DNA from: CAZPUI01 sp964415525 | GTDB taxonomy: Bacteria; Acidobacteriota; Holophagae; Holophagales; Holophagaceae | DNA length: 64,000 nucleotides | NCBI GenBank assembly: GCA_964415525.1 | Contig: CAYQAS010000006.1 | Coordinates: 8,835 to 72,834, forward strand | Direction: 5' to 3' | Part shown: positions 56,310-64,000 of the stretch, in pieces | How positions within the stretch are numbered: position 1 is the first letter of the stretch | Layout of the letters: every line of letters starts with the position of its first letter | The notes under the pieces: model-generated | Databases searched by the model: none | Seen by the model: only the letters and a program-made list of their open reading frames with translations | Told to the model about the DNA's origin: nothing | Translations under genes and position numbers: made by a program

Positions 56310-57103
56310 TATGCGTCCTGCTCCACCCGCTGGTCCATGTCCAGGGCGGGCATGCCGCTGATGGGATGGCCGACGATCTTGGCGGGGACGCCCACCACGG
56401 TGACGTGAGGCGGGACATCCTCCAGCACCACGCTGCCGGCACCGATCTTCGCGCCCTCGCCGATCTTCACATTGCCCAGGATCTTGGCGCCGGCGCCGAT
56501 CATGACACCGCGACCCACCTTGGGATGGCGGTCGCCGCCCACCTTGCCGGTGCCGCCGAGGGTCACCTCGTGAAGCATGGAGAAGTCATCCTCCACCACC
56601 GCCGTCTCGCCGATGACGACGCTGGTGGCGTGGTCGAAGAGCAGGCCCTTGCCGAGGCGGGCGCCTGGGTGGATGTCTACGGCGAAGACTTCCGAAATGC
56701 GGCTCTGGAGGAACAGGGCCAAGGGCTTGCGGCCCTGCATCCAGTAGTAGTGGCCCACGCGGTAGGACTGGATGGCGTGGAAGCCTTTGAAGTAGAGCAG
56801 CGGTGCGCTGTAGCCCAGGCAGGCGGGGTCGCGGCTGACGACCGCCTGGATATCCGCCCGGAAGGCGGTTCCGATGGCGGGATCTGCGGCGAAGGCCTCG
56901 TCGATCAAGTCCCGCAGACTCACCGCCGGCAGGGTGGGGCTCTCCAGCTTGGTGGCCAGGATGAAGCTGAGGGCGTCCTCCAGGCACTTGTGGTTGAGGA
57001 CGACGGCATGGATGAAGCTCGCCAGGAGCGGCTCTTCCCGCACGTGGCGTTCGGCTTCCTGGCGGACGTGGGACCAGATGGGATCGGGTTCGTGGGTGTT
57101 CAT
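56309..57103 (-). CDS. cysE: Serine O-acetyltransferase
   Basis: The protein has 264 residues, full E. coli-like length. The N-terminal helical domain (1-140) precedes the left-handed beta-helix (140-245), with DIHPGARLGKGLLFDHATSVVIGETA containing the catalytic Asp-His pair, GGTGK and GAGAKILGNVKIG repeats. It makes O-acetylserine for cysteine synthesis. The C-terminal tail (HPISGMPALDMDQRVEQDA) is the part that in E. coli binds CysK and carries feedback inhibition. No cysK is adjacent. Confidence 0.95.
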   Translation of the reverse strand: MNTHEPDPIWSHVRQEAERHVREEPLLASFIHAVVLNHKCLEDALSFILATKLESPTLPAVSLRDLIDEAFAADPAIGTAFRADIQAVVSRDPACLGYSAPLLYFKGFHAIQSYRVGHYYWMQGRKPLALFLQSRISEVFAVDIHPGARLGKGLLFDHATSVVIGETAVVEDDFSMLHEVTLGGTGKVGGDRHPKVGRGVMIGAGAKILGNVKIGEGAKIGAGSVVLEDVPPHVTVVGVPAKIVGHPISGMPALDMDQRVEQDA

Positions 57104-57302
57104 GGCGGGCCTCGCGGCTTGAGATGATCCCCGGGTGGATTGGGTTTGACCGAGGACCCTTCATCTTGCGGTCCAAAGGCGGATGGCGCCACGCGCCTTC
57201 ATGAGTGTTCTGTTTCGGCGGCTGGTCGGATGCAGGGGGTCTTCGGTTCAGGTCCAAGGATTCCGCGTCTCGGTGCGCGTCGGATTCGGGAATACTTGCG
57301 CC

Positions 57303-57833
57303 ATGGCCCGCGATCCGAACCTGCACCGCTACGCCCTCCGCGGAGGGCTCTGGATCGCACTGGTGGTCCTGACCTGGATCGCTGCTGCCCAGCTGTTTTC
57401 CATCGCCATGAGCCCTGGCGGTCACTGGCAGGCCCCGCGAATCCGTTCGGTGAAAGTCATGCGTACGGAGACGGATCCTCAGAACAGCTTCACGGATCGG
57501 GTGATCGTGACGGAGGGGGCGGACCAGAAACTCCTTCGGATGCTCAAGGCCGAACGGGCAGAACTGCAGCTGGACCAGGAAATCAAGGTGCTGGATAACC
57601 TCTTCGCCAGCGCCGTGCGCCCCGCGCATTACCGGCTCAGCGCAACGCGGCTCTTCCTCTTGTTCGGGCCGCTGCTGCTTCCCCTTCTGGTGTTGGCGCT
57701 CTGGGCGGAGCACCGCAAGCCCCTGCTGGTGCGGGATGAGATGCCGCTTCCGGACGGTCGCACGCGCCGCGTTTTGACGGACGACTTCCATCACCGGGCC
57801 GGGCAGCGCCATTCCACCGGATCTGGGGAGTAG
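57303..57833 (+). CDS. Two-helix membrane protein, unknown
   Basis: The protein has 176 residues. Membrane helices lie at about 14-36 (GGLWIALVVLTWIAAAQLF) and 113-134 (LFLLFGPLLLPLLVLALW). Between them lies a periplasmic segment of about 75 residues with a likely coiled coil (LRMLKAERAELQLDQEIKVLDNLF). The start was set at the first ATG followed by a plausible protein; the 200-bp gap before it holds no other feature I can support. No RBS is strong. Function unknown. Confidence 0.5.
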   Translation: MARDPNLHRYALRGGLWIALVVLTWIAAAQLFSIAMSPGGHWQAPRIRSVKVMRTETDPQNSFTDRVIVTEGADQKLLRMLKAERAELQLDQEIKVLDNLFASAVRPAHYRLSATRLFLLFGPLLLPLLVLALWAEHRKPLLVRDEMPLPDGRTRRVLTDDFHHRAGQRHSTGSGE

Positions 57834-57901
57834 CCCGCCGCGACGTGTGGATAAGCCATGCCTCAGGGGACTCGTAGCCTGGGAACCTTCCTGGAGACAC
57901 C

Positions 57902-59263
57902 ATGCGTGCTGCCCTCGTTCCCCTTGCCCTGATCGCGTCCATCGGTACCGCGGAACCCCCGAAGGCTCCCGCAATGGAACTGGTGGCACAGGCGGAAGGG
58001 ATCGTGGCGAAGCGGTATGCCTCGGATGGCCCCGGCGCCGCAGTCCTCGTGGCACGGGAGGGCAAGCCGCTCTTCCGCAAGGGCTATGGCCTGGCCTCCG
58101 TCGAATTGGGAACTCCCATCAGCCCCGAGATGGTGTTCCGCATCGGGTCGTTGACCAAGCAGTTCACCGCCGCCTCCATCCTGCTGTTGGTGGAGGAGGG
58201 GAAGCTGGACCTCCAGGCGCCGATTTCCCGCTATTTGGATAAGGCGCCGAAGGCCTGGGATGGCATCACGGTGGAGATGCTGCTGAACCACACGTCTGGG
58301 ATCTATTCCTACACCAGTGATCCGACCTTCGATGCCCATGGGCGGGAGGCCTACACGCCCCAGGGACTGTTGGATGCCTTCGTCACCGCCAAGCCCCTGG
58401 ATTTCGCACCGGGAGTCGACCACAAGTACAACAACAGCGGCTACTTCATCCTCGGGATGATCCTCGAAAAGGTGTCGGGCCAGCCTTGGCATGCCTTCAT
58501 GAAGACCCGCATCTTCGATCCCCTCGGCATGAAGCACACCCGTGTCGGGACCGAAACAGATCTCATTCCTGGCATGGTGCAGGGTTATGCAAAGGGTCCC
58601 GTTCCGGCGCCCTACCTGAGCATGACCCAGCCCGGCGCCGCAGGCGCGCTGGTGTCCACGGTGGATGATTTGGCGGCCTGGACCCTCGCATTGCATGGCG
58701 GCAAGGTCCTGAAGCCCGAAAGCCTGAAGCGGATGCTCACGCGCACCGTGACCAAGGCAGGTAAGACCTTCGACTACGGCTACGGCATCGCCCTGATGTC
58801 CTTCCCCGAGCAGGCCCTTGTGGGGCACGGTGGCGGCGTCAATGGCTTCGTATGCTTCCTGGCGGCAGACCCTGCGAAGAAGACCGTAGCGGTCATCCTG
58901 AACAACACCACGAGCCCCAAGGGGAGCGATGCCGAGAGCGTGCGGCGGCTGCTGGCGCTGGCTGCGGGAAAGACCATTCCCGAACCCAAGGCCGCCGCGT
59001 TGGATGCCGCCGCTTTCGATGCCTGTGCCGGGGAATACGAACTGGCACCGGGCTTCATCCTGAAGTTCTGGCGCGAGGGAGACAAACTCTTCACCCAGGC
59101 GACGGGGCAAAGCAAAGCGGAACTCTTCTGTGAGAACGCCACCACGTACTTCCTGAAAATCGTGGAGGCCAAGGTCGTCTTTTCCCGCAACGCCGACGGC
59201 AAGGTGGAGGCGGGTGTCCTCCACCAGGGGGGCCAGAAGTTGCCGCTCAAACGGGTGAAGTAG
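57902..59263 (+). CDS. Exported beta-lactamase/class C-type serine hydrolase
   Basis: The protein has 453 residues. A signal peptide (1-17) precedes the hydrolase domain (about 25-345) with SLTK (Ser83, Lys86), YNN (Tyr176-Asn178) and HGGG in place of KTG. A DUF3471-like C-terminal domain (355-453) forms a small beta-sheet. Enzymes of this set include D-aminopeptidases, esterases and penicillin-recognising proteins; it need not confer resistance. The next gene is a TetR regulator behind its own operator, so this gene is likely unregulated by it or shares the operator through readthrough only. Confidence 0.85.
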   Translation: MRAALVPLALIASIGTAEPPKAPAMELVAQAEGIVAKRYASDGPGAAVLVAREGKPLFRKGYGLASVELGTPISPEMVFRIGSLTKQFTAASILLLVEEGKLDLQAPISRYLDKAPKAWDGITVEMLLNHTSGIYSYTSDPTFDAHGREAYTPQGLLDAFVTAKPLDFAPGVDHKYNNSGYFILGMILEKVSGQPWHAFMKTRIFDPLGMKHTRVGTETDLIPGMVQGYAKGPVPAPYLSMTQPGAAGALVSTVDDLAAWTLALHGGKVLKPESLKRMLTRTVTKAGKTFDYGYGIALMSFPEQALVGHGGGVNGFVCFLAADPAKKTVAVILNNTTSPKGSDAESVRRLLALAAGKTIPEPKAAALDAAAFDACAGEYELAPGFILKFWREGDKLFTQATGQSKAELFCENATTYFLKIVEAKVVFSRNADGKVEAGVLHQGGQKLPLKRVK

Positions 59264-59287
59264 GTCTCGAAAGAATTTTCGTCACAC

Positions 59288-59324
59288 ATGACCCTCGGTC
59301 AGTAATCTGTTGACCGAGGGTCAT
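59288..59324 (+). promoter_or_regulatory. Double palindromic operator before TetR gene
   Basis: A perfect 14-bp inverted repeat, ATGACCCTCGGTCA (59288-59301) and TGACCGAGGGTCAT (59311-59324), is separated by 9 bp. Each arm contains a 13-bp dyad, TGACC-N3-GGTCA (59289-59301, 59311-59323), with centres 22 bp apart, two helical turns. The second dyad includes the GAGGG RBS of the TetR gene, so binding would block both transcription and translation. Confidence 0.75.
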
Positions 59325-59326
59325 CA

Positions 59327-59968
59327 ATGAAGCGCGCCCACCATCCCGAGCAAAAGGACGTTCGCCGTCAGGCCATCCTGGATACCGCGGCACTCCTGCT
59401 GCAGTCCCACCGTTTCCAGGCTTTCCGCATGGCGGACCTCGCCGTGGAGGCAGGGGTGGCCAAGGGGACGCTCTATCTATACTTCCCCACCAAGGAGTCG
59501 CTCTTTCTGGCATTGCTTCAGGCGCGCCTTGGCGCCTGGTTTCAGCGTACGGCGGATACCCTAGCGGCCCTTTCCAGTGCCCCAGAGGCGGTGGAGGTGG
59601 CCCGGGCGTTCGTGCAATCCGTGGCCGAAGAACCTGGCCTGGTGGATCTGCTGGCCCTCCTCCATGGCGTGCTGGAGGAGAACGTGACGGTGGACGAGGT
59701 GGTCGCCTTTAAGCGAAGGATGCTTGCGGAAATGCAGCGACTCGCACCTGGGGTGGAGCGCTGTCTGGGCGGGATGGAGGTGGGGCGGGGGGCAGAGGTC
59801 TTTCATCGGTTCTACGCCCTCGTGATCGGAGTCCATGCCCTCACAGCCCGGTCCTCCGCCGTGGTGGAGGCCCTGCGCCAGCCTGACCTCGCTGGGTTCG
59901 ATGTGCCTTTCCTCTCCACCCTGGAAGCGTTCTTCACCGATGTCCTGGTGGGTATGACCCGCCGCTGA
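59327..59968 (+). CDS. TetR-family transcriptional regulator
   Basis: The protein has 213 residues. The N-terminal helix-turn-helix (about 10-55) has the classical AILDTAALLLQS...FRMADLAVEAGVAKGTLYLYFPTKESLF. The ligand-binding half is all-helical. It most likely represses itself, and perhaps the following SDR gene, through the double palindrome directly upstream. The inducer is unknown. It ends 62 bp before the SDR gene. Confidence 0.93.
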   Translation: MKRAHHPEQKDVRRQAILDTAALLLQSHRFQAFRMADLAVEAGVAKGTLYLYFPTKESLFLALLQARLGAWFQRTADTLAALSSAPEAVEVARAFVQSVAEEPGLVDLLALLHGVLEENVTVDEVVAFKRRMLAEMQRLAPGVERCLGGMEVGRGAEVFHRFYALVIGVHALTARSSAVVEALRQPDLAGFDVPFLSTLEAFFTDVLVGMTRR

Positions 59969-60030
59969 ACCCCTTTCATCCAGCTTTCGGCTGTCCATGG
60001 ACCGCTGGCCTCGCCCTGCAAGGAGCTCCC

Positions 60031-60825
60031 ATGTCCCCCTCACCCTGGAAAGACCGCACCGCCCTCGTCACCGGCGCCTCTTCGGGTCTCGGCGCCGACT
60101 TCGCCCGGCACCTTGCCCGCGACGGCGTGAACCTCGTCCTCGTCGCTCGCCGCACAGAGGCCCTTGAAACGCTGAAGGCGGAACTGGCCTCATACACCAC
60201 CGTCCAAGTGGATCTCCTCAGCATGGATCTGGGGGCCCCCGGCGCGTCCGAGCGGCTCTATCAGACCGTTCGAGACATGGGGCTGCGGGTCGACGTGCTC
60301 ATCAACAACGCTGGCTTCGGACTTTATGGCGAGTACATGGCGATTCCCGCAGAGAAGGAGCGGGCGATGATCGAGCTGGATGTGCTGGTGCCCATGGCCC
60401 TGACCCGCCTCTTTGGTCAGGACATGCTCACGCGCAGGGAAGGGTGGATCCTCCAGGTCGCCTCCATCGGGGGCTACCAGCCCAACCCGCTCTATGCCAG
60501 CTATGGCGCCGCCAAGGCCTTCATCCTGAACTGGGGCGAGGCGGTCCACCATGAGTGGAGGCACTCCGGGGTGAGGGTCTCCGTCCTTTCGCCCGGCATC
60601 ACCGCCACGGAGTTCCTGAAGGTCTCCGGGCAGAAGGCCACGCCATATCAGCGCCTGGTGATGATGGACAGCCCAACGGTCACGCGGGTGGGCCTGAAGG
60701 CCCTGGCGAAGAGCAAGGCCAGTGTGGTGCCGGGGTTCTTGAACAAGTTGACGCTGTTTTTCAATCGCCTTCTGCCGCGAGCCTGCGTGCCGCCCATGGT
60801 GGAGCGGCTGATGCGGAACCCCTAA
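60031..60825 (+). CDS. Short-chain dehydrogenase/reductase (SDR, classical)
   Basis: The protein has 264 residues. The NAD(P)-binding TGASSGLG (14-21) and NNAG (92-95) are followed by catalytic Ser145, Tyr158 and Lys162 (YGAAK). The Arg pair after the second strand (VARRTEAL) suggests an NADPH preference. The C-terminal tail (225-264) is hydrophobic and may attach to the membrane. Substrate unknown; probably under the TetR gene's control given the same strand and short gap. Confidence 0.88.
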   Translation: MSPSPWKDRTALVTGASSGLGADFARHLARDGVNLVLVARRTEALETLKAELASYTTVQVDLLSMDLGAPGASERLYQTVRDMGLRVDVLINNAGFGLYGEYMAIPAEKERAMIELDVLVPMALTRLFGQDMLTRREGWILQVASIGGYQPNPLYASYGAAKAFILNWGEAVHHEWRHSGVRVSVLSPGITATEFLKVSGQKATPYQRLVMMDSPTVTRVGLKALAKSKASVVPGFLNKLTLFFNRLLPRACVPPMVERLMRNP

Positions 60826-60829
60826 GGGA

Positions 60830-61069
60830 TCAGAGCTTCGCAAACACCTCGTCGATGCGCCGGGCCAGTTCGTGGTCCTTCTCCGTCAGTCCGCCCGCAT
60901 CGTGGGTGGTGAGGGTGATGCGGAGGTAGCCCCAGCCGAAGGCCACGTCGGGATGGTGGTTCAGTTCCTCCGCCACCGGCACCAGCGCCGAGGCCATCTG
61001 AAAGGCGGTGAGGAAGTCCTTGGTCCGGATCTCCCGGCTCAGGCTCTGGTCGTGGGTGGTCCAAGTCAT
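60830..61069 (-). CDS. phhB: Pterin-4a-carbinolamine dehydratase
   Basis: The protein has 79 residues, near the minimum for the family. The motif EELNHHPDVAFGWGYLRITLTTHDAGGLTEKD contains the His-His active-site pair and TTHDAGG. It dehydrates 4a-hydroxy-tetrahydropterin to regenerate the cofactor of the phenylalanine hydroxylase upstream. Its ATG overlaps the phhA stop by 4 bp (ATGA). Its N-terminus is shorter than in E. coli-type or mammalian proteins. Confidence 0.92.
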   Translation of the reverse strand: MTWTTHDQSLSREIRTKDFLTAFQMASALVPVAEELNHHPDVAFGWGYLRITLTTHDAGGLTEKDHELARRIDEVFAKL

Positions 61070-62607
61070 GCAAGCTCCTTGAGTTCGTCGTGCAGCAGCC
61101 ATTCGTCGGGATAATCGCTGGCGGCCTCCCAGAGGGCGGCGAGGTCGTCGCGCGTGCGCCCGCCCTCCCGGATGTCGCGCACGCCCTGGTAGAGCGCCCC
61201 AAGCTCGGAGGAAAGGGCCGCGGCCTTGTGCTCCCGGGCGCGGGCTTCGCCTTCGCCCTCCGCCGGGGCGTTGAGGTGGCCGAACCAGCGGTCCCAGGCC
61301 GCGGGATCCGCAGGACCGCCGACCACGGAAGGCAGGCCCTCACTGAGGAAGAGCAGCGCCCAGCTGGGGAGGTCCAGTGGGCGGCCTTCCAGGTTTCCCC
61401 GCAGGTTCACCACCTCGTGATCACTCACCCGGAAGCCCGTGAGATAGAGGCCCGAAGGCAGGTCGAGGGTGAAAGGGCCTCGGGCTGGGAGTTCCGCCGC
61501 GCCGAAGGCCACCACCGCCTCGCGGGCCCAGGGGGTGGCCTTCAGACCGGTCAGAACCGGACCTTCCAGCACCGCCAGAACGGTGCCCATGGGGCCGATG
61601 CAGCGCTGCCCTGCCACGGTACGCACCACCTTGCCGGTGACCTTCGAGCCATCGCTGAGCACCAGATGGTTCACGGTGCGGGCCTTCAGGGCTTCCGCTA
61701 AGCCGAAGTCGCCGCCGCGCTTCCAGGCCAGGGTGGCTTCGAAGGCGTCGAGCACTTCGAACAGGTGTTCGAAGTCCCGTGCCACAAAGAGTTGGGGCTG
61801 CATGCGCGTGATGTCGTATTCCGTGTCGGCGCAGACGAGGCCCAGGGGCACCTTGCGGACGGCCTCCGTGAGGCAGTGCTTCGCCTCTCCCAGGCTGCTC
61901 AGGATGCCGGCGCCATAGATGCGGGGTGCATCCACGGTGCCCACGAGGCCGTATTCCGCCGTCCACCAATACAGGCGGCTGGCCCGGGTGCTCTCGCTCA
62001 CGTAGCGGCGGCTGGCGCAGGAGGCCACGAGACGGGCCTCGGCGAGGGCCGCATCGGCCTCGGTGGCGGCGGGATCCTCCTTCACCACGCTCAGGTCTCG
62101 GATGGCGGCGTAGACCGCCTCGTCCTCGACACTGGCGATGCTCTTGAAACCCACGGTGCCGCAGCGTTGGAGGTATTCGGCGTAGCGGGCGTCGGCGAGG
62201 ATCGGCGCATGTCCGGCGCTCTCGTGGACGATGTCTGGGGCGGGCGTGTAGGCGATGTGGGCGTGGCTGCGGATGTCCGTGGCGATGGCGAGAACGCGCA
62301 AGGACTGCAGCTCCGTGAAGACCGCCGGGGGCACGAATCCGCGCACCCCCACGGCCTTCCAGCCCAGGATCGCCAGTTTCTCGTTCATCTCGTCCAGGGT
62401 CGGAATTCGCTCCAGCCCGATGCCCGTGGCGGCGAGCCCCGCGAGGTAGCTCGGATGGGCGTGGTGCTCCAGGTGAGCCGTGAGTCGCTGCAGGATGTGG
62501 CGCCAGACGGCCTGATCCCGGGGCGTGTACGTCTGGGACTCCGTATCCACGACATAGCGACGGAGGTGGGGCGGCAGGCTCTCTATGTCGACTTGGGTGG
62601 GGCGCAT
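61066..62607 (-). CDS. phhA: Phenylalanine 4-monooxygenase (long form)
   Basis: The protein has 513 residues from ATG with RBS AGGAG; a GTG two codons earlier is less likely. Residues 30-290 are the catalytic domain with iron ligands His128 and His133 (IVHESAGHAP) and Glu218 (WWTAEYG). A long C-terminal region (300-513) has a small beta-rich part and a helical tail and is not found in the roughly 260-290-residue proteobacterial PhhA. Such long forms are known from other phyla. It converts phenylalanine to tyrosine with O2 and tetrahydropterin. A fumarylacetoacetate-hydrolase-family gene lies about 800 bp away. Confidence 0.92.
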   Translation of the reverse strand: MRPTQVDIESLPPHLRRYVVDTESQTYTPRDQAVWRHILQRLTAHLEHHAHPSYLAGLAATGIGLERIPTLDEMNEKLAILGWKAVGVRGFVPPAVFTELQSLRVLAIATDIRSHAHIAYTPAPDIVHESAGHAPILADARYAEYLQRCGTVGFKSIASVEDEAVYAAIRDLSVVKEDPAATEADAALAEARLVASCASRRYVSESTRASRLYWWTAEYGLVGTVDAPRIYGAGILSSLGEAKHCLTEAVRKVPLGLVCADTEYDITRMQPQLFVARDFEHLFEVLDAFEATLAWKRGGDFGLAEALKARTVNHLVLSDGSKVTGKVVRTVAGQRCIGPMGTVLAVLEGPVLTGLKATPWAREAVVAFGAAELPARGPFTLDLPSGLYLTGFRVSDHEVVNLRGNLEGRPLDLPSWALLFLSEGLPSVVGGPADPAAWDRWFGHLNAPAEGEGEARAREHKAAALSSELGALYQGVRDIREGGRTRDDLAALWEAASDYPDEWLLHDELKELA

Positions 62608-62667
62608 GGGCACTCCTGGGGGAGACTCCCTTTGGAGGCCATCCAGGATGCTGCTGTGCCAAGGTCC

Positions 62668-63285
62668 TCAGACCTCCCAGGCCACCTCGTAGAGATGCAG
62701 GGCCTTGGGCGCACTGGCGGGGTCCATGCACAGAGGGGTCACCTTGACCTGCCGGGCACCGCTGAGCTCCATGGCCAGTCGGAGCCACGAGGTCAGTGCT
62801 TGCTGAAACCAGGATTCCGGGTACCCGTGAGCCCACATCTCGATGCGGGCGTGGCGCTGGCCGGAGGTGTGGACTCGCAGTGCCCCACCCCGGTACCAGA
62901 AGGGAAAGACGCGAGGCAGATTCTCCAGGAGAAACGAGGGGGAGGCCATGCGAAGCAGCCATCCCTGGGGGCCCTGGAGGGTTTGAAGGGCGGCATCCAT
63001 GCCGCGTTCAGCCATGGTGTCGGCGCCTATGATTCGGCTCCAGGCCTCATGTAACTCCAAGGCCAGCTCCGATTCCACCCATTCGAAATAGCCGATCGGC
63101 TGGCTGAAACGGGCGCGGCAGACGGGACTCAGGGTTGCCAGGAGCCTCTCCACGGCCTCGTTGCCACCCCAGGATCGAGCGGCCTCCATCACCTGGCGCG
63201 TCATGGGGCCTCGCTCATGGGTGATCCGGTATCCGGTTTCTCCGCAAGGGGGAGGCTCGGGCGGAATGAGGGAGAAAGGTGTCAT
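62668..63285 (-). CDS. Hypothetical protein, DUF2378/TIGR02265-like
   Basis: The protein has 205 residues from ATG, with no strong RBS; an in-frame upstream start at 63387 would add 34 residues. The sequence alternates amphipathic helices with EAVERLLATLSPVCRARFSQPIGYFEWVESELALELHEAW and ends in beta strands rich in Arg/Val. The pattern of an N-terminal helical part with ...RARF-x-x-PI...(E/W)... and a later SP-x-x-LL-x-x-x-P-x-x(F/W) recalls the DUF2378 family seen in Myxococcota, but this is a weak call. It is divergent from the FAH-family gene. Confidence 0.5.
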   Translation of the reverse strand: MTPFSLIPPEPPPCGETGYRITHERGPMTRQVMEAARSWGGNEAVERLLATLSPVCRARFSQPIGYFEWVESELALELHEAWSRIIGADTMAERGMDAALQTLQGPQGWLLRMASPSFLLENLPRVFPFWYRGGALRVHTSGQRHARIEMWAHGYPESWFQQALTSWLRLAMELSGARQVKVTPLCMDPASAPKALHLYEVAWEV

Positions 63286-63432
63286 GGCCACGGCGAAGTG
63301 AGCCCCGATGGTCCAGGGTGCATCGGAAAAACGCAAGGGCGAGGGCAGTCCTTCATTGAGGTGGCCACGCCGGCCCTCGTCCGGCATCCAATTCCCCGGC
63401 ACCCCGTCGGTGCCTTGGACACGGATGGATTC

Positions 63433-63945
63433 ATGAAGCTCGTCACCTTCCTCTACCACGGCCTGGAGCGCATCGGTGCGGTGCTGGAGGACGGCCGCAT
63501 CGTGGACTTCCACCGGGCTTCCCCTCGGCTGATGGTGGACATGGTGGGCCTCATCCGCCGCCAGGACGAGCTGATGCCTATCGTGCGGCAGGTGGTGGCT
63601 CAGGCTCCCGGGGCCGCTCTATTACAGCCTGCTCAAGTGATGCTCCTTGCGCCGATTCCTCGGCCCACCGCCATGCGGGATGGCTACGCCTTCCGCCAGC
63701 ACGTCGCCACCGCCCGGCGCAACCGGGGGATGGAGATGATTCCGGAGTTCGACCAGTTCCCGGTCACCTACTTCACCAACCACCTCGCGGTGGTGGCGGG
63801 GGGTGAATTGGCCCTGCACGAGCAGCACTTTCGACGTTTCGACTACGAGCTTGAAGTCGCCGTGGTGGTGGGCCGACCCCTGAAGAACGCCACCCTGGAG
63901 CAGGCGGGCGCCTCCATCCTCGGCCACCCGGGGATGCACGACTGA
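63433..63945 (+). pseudogene. Fumarylacetoacetate-hydrolase-family gene, truncated
   Basis: The protein shows 170 residues. MKLVTFLYHGLERIGAVLEDGRIVDF and the MRDGYAFRQHV-x-x-AR-x-x-R-GMEMIPEF block match the N-terminal half of FAH-fold hydrolases. DYELEVAVVVG contains the metal-binding Glu. The reading then stops at GHPGMHD, where family members continue GYTIMNDWSARD into the catalytic half. Bases after the stop do not give a convincing continuation in any frame. Either the gene is broken or the sequence near the window end is faulty. A tyrosine-catabolism role is only suggested by phhA nearby. Confidence 0.65.
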
Positions 63946-64000
63946 GAGCACAGGCCAACGACGGTTGGGAGCGAAGAGGCCACACCCGGGCGGCCAGCGG

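Noticed and set aside
1..64000. tRNA, rRNA, transposase, integrase or prophage genes
   Set aside because: None recognised on either strand; the gaps are too short or lack clover-leaf and attachment-site features.

Overview
This window is GC-rich, with G or C at most third codon positions. Its genes are tightly packed into short operons with many 4-bp ATGA/GTGA overlaps. Kdo transferase, ferrochelatase, a structural flagellar-rod-like protein and DUF4388/roadblock proteins indicate a diderm bacterium. Gene content and style fit Acidobacteriota, class Holophagae (Geothrix-like). That placement is an inference from recognition, because no rRNA or other marker gene is present. I saw no tRNA, rRNA, CRISPR array, prophage or transposase.

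Layout. 0-2 kb: a minus-strand cluster of CobW-type GTPase, membrane-anchored rhodanese and a MauE/DoxX membrane protein (cut by the window edge). 2-4.3 kb: waaA and an overlapping response regulator/ATPase. 4.3-6.3 kb: ribB(A), a cyclic-nucleotide-binding protein and thioredoxin on the minus strand. 6.4-10.4 kb: two DUF4388-type signalling proteins around a lipoprotein and FtsX. 10.4-21.2 kb: housekeeping and accessory genes (ArgR, pirin, Usp, oligoendopeptidase F, serine hydrolase, CocE-like hydrolase, exonuclease, YraN, CDF transporter, short flagellar-rod-like protein). 21.2-24.7 kb: an ABC ATPase and a large acyltransferase-ACP-acyl ligase fusion.

The best-resolved functional unit is 24.76-32.7 kb. 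A lysine riboswitch precedes a dapE-like, lysC, dapB, dapA, dapD run, followed after a 350-bp repeat-bearing gap by an aminotransferase and a LysA-family decarboxylase. Together these cover aspartate to lysine through succinylated or acetylated intermediates. The riboswitch seems to act by hiding the ribosome binding site of a TTG start.

34.5-46.5 kb carries uvrC, a tandem FKBP isomerase, scpA, an Nfu-type Fe-S carrier, a fused 2-oxoacid dehydrogenase E1, an Rrf2 regulator and haem genes hemY and hemH. 46.5-56.3 kb is a secreted polysaccharide module: a BNR/Asp-box protein, a CBM2-Ig-Ig-CBM2 protein with an unrecognised catalytic-looking domain, and a GH18 chitinase. Its leaders are long, AT-rich and structured. 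56.3-64 kb holds cysE, a beta-lactamase-fold hydrolase, a TetR/SDR pair behind a double operator, phenylalanine hydroxylase with its pterin dehydratase, and a truncated fumarylacetoacetate-hydrolase-family gene at the edge.

The most unusual observation is a short palindromic repeat sharing a 16-nt identical core. It lies in frame inside two unrelated essential-type genes, dapD and uvrC, and in each adds about 30 residues to a loop. Other points of interest are the unassigned domain in the CBM2 protein, the ACP-containing acyl ligase fusion, and a RibBA protein whose GTP cyclohydrolase half lacks its zinc cysteines.
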